This document shows, one piece after another, positions 32,859 through 33,771 of a DNA stretch of 33,771 nucleotides. Below the pieces are notes generated by a model that searched no databases, had not been told where the DNA came from, and was given only the letters and a program-made list of their open reading frames with translations. Position numbers and translations under genes: made by a program. This stretch comes from Pseudoroseomonas ludipueritiae (GTDB lineage Bacteria > Pseudomonadota > Alphaproteobacteria > Acetobacterales > Acetobacteraceae), in assembly GCF_014490445.1 (NCBI RefSeq), contig NZ_JACTUZ010000036.1, positions 1 to 33,771 on the forward strand, read 5' to 3'. The first letter of the stretch is position 1. Each line of letters begins with the position of its first letter.

Positions 32859-32886
32859 CCCGGTCAGGTGGTCCTGCCTGACCGGG
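32859..32886. terminator. Hairpin near the thiE 3' end
   Basis: A 10-bp perfect stem CCCGGTCAGG / CCTGACCGGG with an 8-base loop ends 8 bases from the thiE stop (32894). It probably marks the end of the minus-strand thiE transcript, though without a U-tract. Confidence 0.5.
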
Positions 32887-32893
32887 GCCTGCT

Positions 32894-33538
32894 TCAGTTC
32901 CGGGCGGCGGCGATGGCGGCGTTCATGGCCCGCACGCCGGCGCCGGCGCCTTCCGGGTGACCCCAGACCGCGCTCACCACCGCCAGGAAATCCGCGCCCG
33001 CCTGCACCAGCGGGGCGCAATTGGCGGGCGTGATGCCGCCGATGGCGACGCTGGGCAGCTCGAACATCTCCGACCACCAGGCGAGCACATCGGTCTCGGC
33101 CTTGTGCTCGGTCTGCTTGGTGCTGGTGGGGAAGAAGGCGCCGAAGGCGACATAGTCGGCACCGATCTCGCCGGCCTGCATCGCCAGGTGGCGGCTGCCG
33201 TGGCAGGAGATGCCCAGCATCCCGTTCTCGCCCAGCTGGCGGCGGGCGGCAGCGTGGTCGCCATCCTCCTGGCCCAGGTGCGCGCCGTCGCAGCCGGTCT
33301 GCACCGCCAGGTCCACGCGGTCGTTCAGCAGGAAGGCCACGTCGCGGGACTGCGCCACCGGGCGCAGCACGTCGATGGCGCGGCGCAGGGCGTCGTCGTC
33401 CACGTCCTTCAGCCGCAACTGCAGGGCGGCGACATCGCCGGCATCCAGCGCCCGCGCCAGGGTATCGGCGAAGGCGCGCGGCTCCAGCGCCGGCGGCGTG
33501 ATGAGGTAGAGGCGGCAGCCCTCGGGCGCGACCGGCAT
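32894..33538 (-). CDS. thiE: Thiamine phosphate synthase ThiE
   Basis: A 214-residue TIM-barrel enzyme that joins the pyrimidine (HMP-PP) and thiazole phosphate to give thiamine phosphate. Characteristic parts are LQLRLKD (about 39-45), LLNDRVDLA (near 70-78), DGAHLGQED (near 84-92), GISCHGS, the phosphate loop [17 protein letters not shown] (near 167) and a final LAVVSAVW strand. Length and motifs are intact. No TPP riboswitch is visible in the 120 bases upstream. A 15-codon reading frame ends four bases before the thiE start, and no other thi gene is in view. Confidence 0.92.
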   Translation of the reverse strand: MPVAPEGCRLYLITPPALEPRAFADTLARALDAGDVAALQLRLKDVDDDALRRAIDVLRPVAQSRDVAFLLNDRVDLAVQTGCDGAHLGQEDGDHAAARRQLGENGMLGISCHGSRHLAMQAGEIGADYVAFGAFFPTSTKQTEHKAETDVLAWWSEMFELPSVAIGGITPANCAPLVQAGADFLAVVSAVWGHPEGAGAGVRAMNAAIAAARN

Positions 33539-33540
33539 GG

Positions 33541-33588
33541 TCAGGCGCCCCGGCGGCGGCGCGGCAGGCCTTGCTTCACGTGATGCAT
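33541..33588 (-). CDS. Possible 15-residue leader peptide before thiE
   Basis: A short frame reads [15 protein letters not shown] and stops two bases before the thiE ATG. AGAAGG lies about 11 bases upstream of its ATG. The tail has four Arg codons in a row. It could couple translation to thiE, but short frames arise easily by chance, so support is slight. Confidence 0.25.
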   Translation of the reverse strand: MHHVKQGLPRRRRGA

Positions 33589-33611
33589 GATGTGGCGGAC
33601 CTTCTGTTACG

Positions 33612-33634
33612 GCGCCCGGATAAGCTCCGGGCGC
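33612..33634. terminator. Hairpin between two minus-strand genes
   Basis: An 8-bp perfect stem GCGCCCGG / CCGGGCGC with a 7-base loop lies 25 bases past the stop of the partial gene at 33659, on the way to thiE. The T-run is on the plus-strand side only, so its value as a minus-strand terminator is uncertain. Confidence 0.45.
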
Positions 33635-33658
33635 TTTAGCCGAGGGCCAGGGGGCGTG

Positions 33659-33771
33659 TCACCCGCGGAGCCAGTCCCGCAGCCGGGCCTCCGCGCGCGG
33701 GTCGCCGGGGCGCATGCCGGCGGTGTCGAGCGCCGCCGGTGCCTCGGGCCAGAGCCGCGCGCCCCGTTCCG
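33659..33771 (-). CDS. 3' end of an unrecognised gene
   Basis: The minus-strand frame is open from the window edge to a TGA at 33659-33661 and encodes the last 36 residues of a protein (…LWPEAPAALDT…, ending LRDWLRG). Ala, Arg and Leu use GC-ending codons as in the neighbours. Too little is visible to assign a family. The hairpin and gap before thiE suggest separate transcription. Confidence 0.5.
   Translation of the reverse strand, partial: ERGARLWPEAPAALDTAGMRPGDPRAEARLRDWLRG

Noticed and set aside
33539-33658. TPP riboswitch before thiE
   Set aside because: The conserved CUGAGA and ACCUGAUCUGG-type elements are absent in the region on the minus strand.

Overview
The window is about 70% G+C with strong third-position GC, ATG/GTG/TTG starts and many 4-base ATGA or GTGA overlaps. 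Gene content (dctABD under sigma-54, HyuAB pairs, a Tat-dependent binding protein, an IclR and a LysR regulator) points to an alphaproteobacterial chromosome, most likely Acetobacteraceae of the Roseomonas type. That placement is inference from style and content; no marker gene is present. I see no tRNA, rRNA, CRISPR array, insertion sequence or phage gene.

Layout. (1) 1-1370: the 3' end of an XpaC-like gene coupled to a TelA/KlaA toxic-anion-resistance gene. (2) 1471-4170: a cytochrome P450 overlapping an LpxL/HtrB-like acyltransferase, then an NTF2-like protein. (3) 4205-8940, minus strand: dctB-dctD followed within a few bases by a fold-type III PLP enzyme (D-threonine aldolase/D-serine dehydratase/hydroxyaspartate family) and a RidA deaminase. 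These run divergently from dctA (9170-10501). The region between holds a -24/-12 promoter and two DctD-like dyads. (4) 10509-24984: an IclR regulator divergent from a tight ten-gene catabolic operon: hyuA-hyuB, oligopeptide-type binding protein, SDR, three-part FAD/Fe-S amine dehydrogenase (HcnABC-like), small-molecule kinase, second hyuA-hyuB. (5) 25273-28973: a small exported His/Met/Pro-rich protein; an amidase and a BASS-type transporter, divergent from a LysR regulator. (6) 29013-33771: a hypothetical protein, a lipoprotein, an MFS exporter, a second RidA protein, a secreted CHAP-domain protein, thiE, and the 3' end of an unrecognised minus-strand gene.

How the genes may work together. 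The dct block reads as a sensor, activator and transporter for a C4-dicarboxylate, joined to an enzyme pair (PLP lyase plus RidA) suited to an amino- or hydroxy-substituted C4 acid such as 3-hydroxyaspartate. The IclR block reads as a pathway for a cyclic amide (lactam, hydantoin or related ring). In that reading the ring is taken up, opened with ATP by HyuAB, and the resulting amino acid is oxidised by the FAD/Fe-S complex, with SDR, kinase and second HyuAB steps whose substrates are unknown. This second block is the best candidate for an undescribed system. The BASS transporter plus amidase under LysR is a third, smaller uptake-and-hydrolysis unit.
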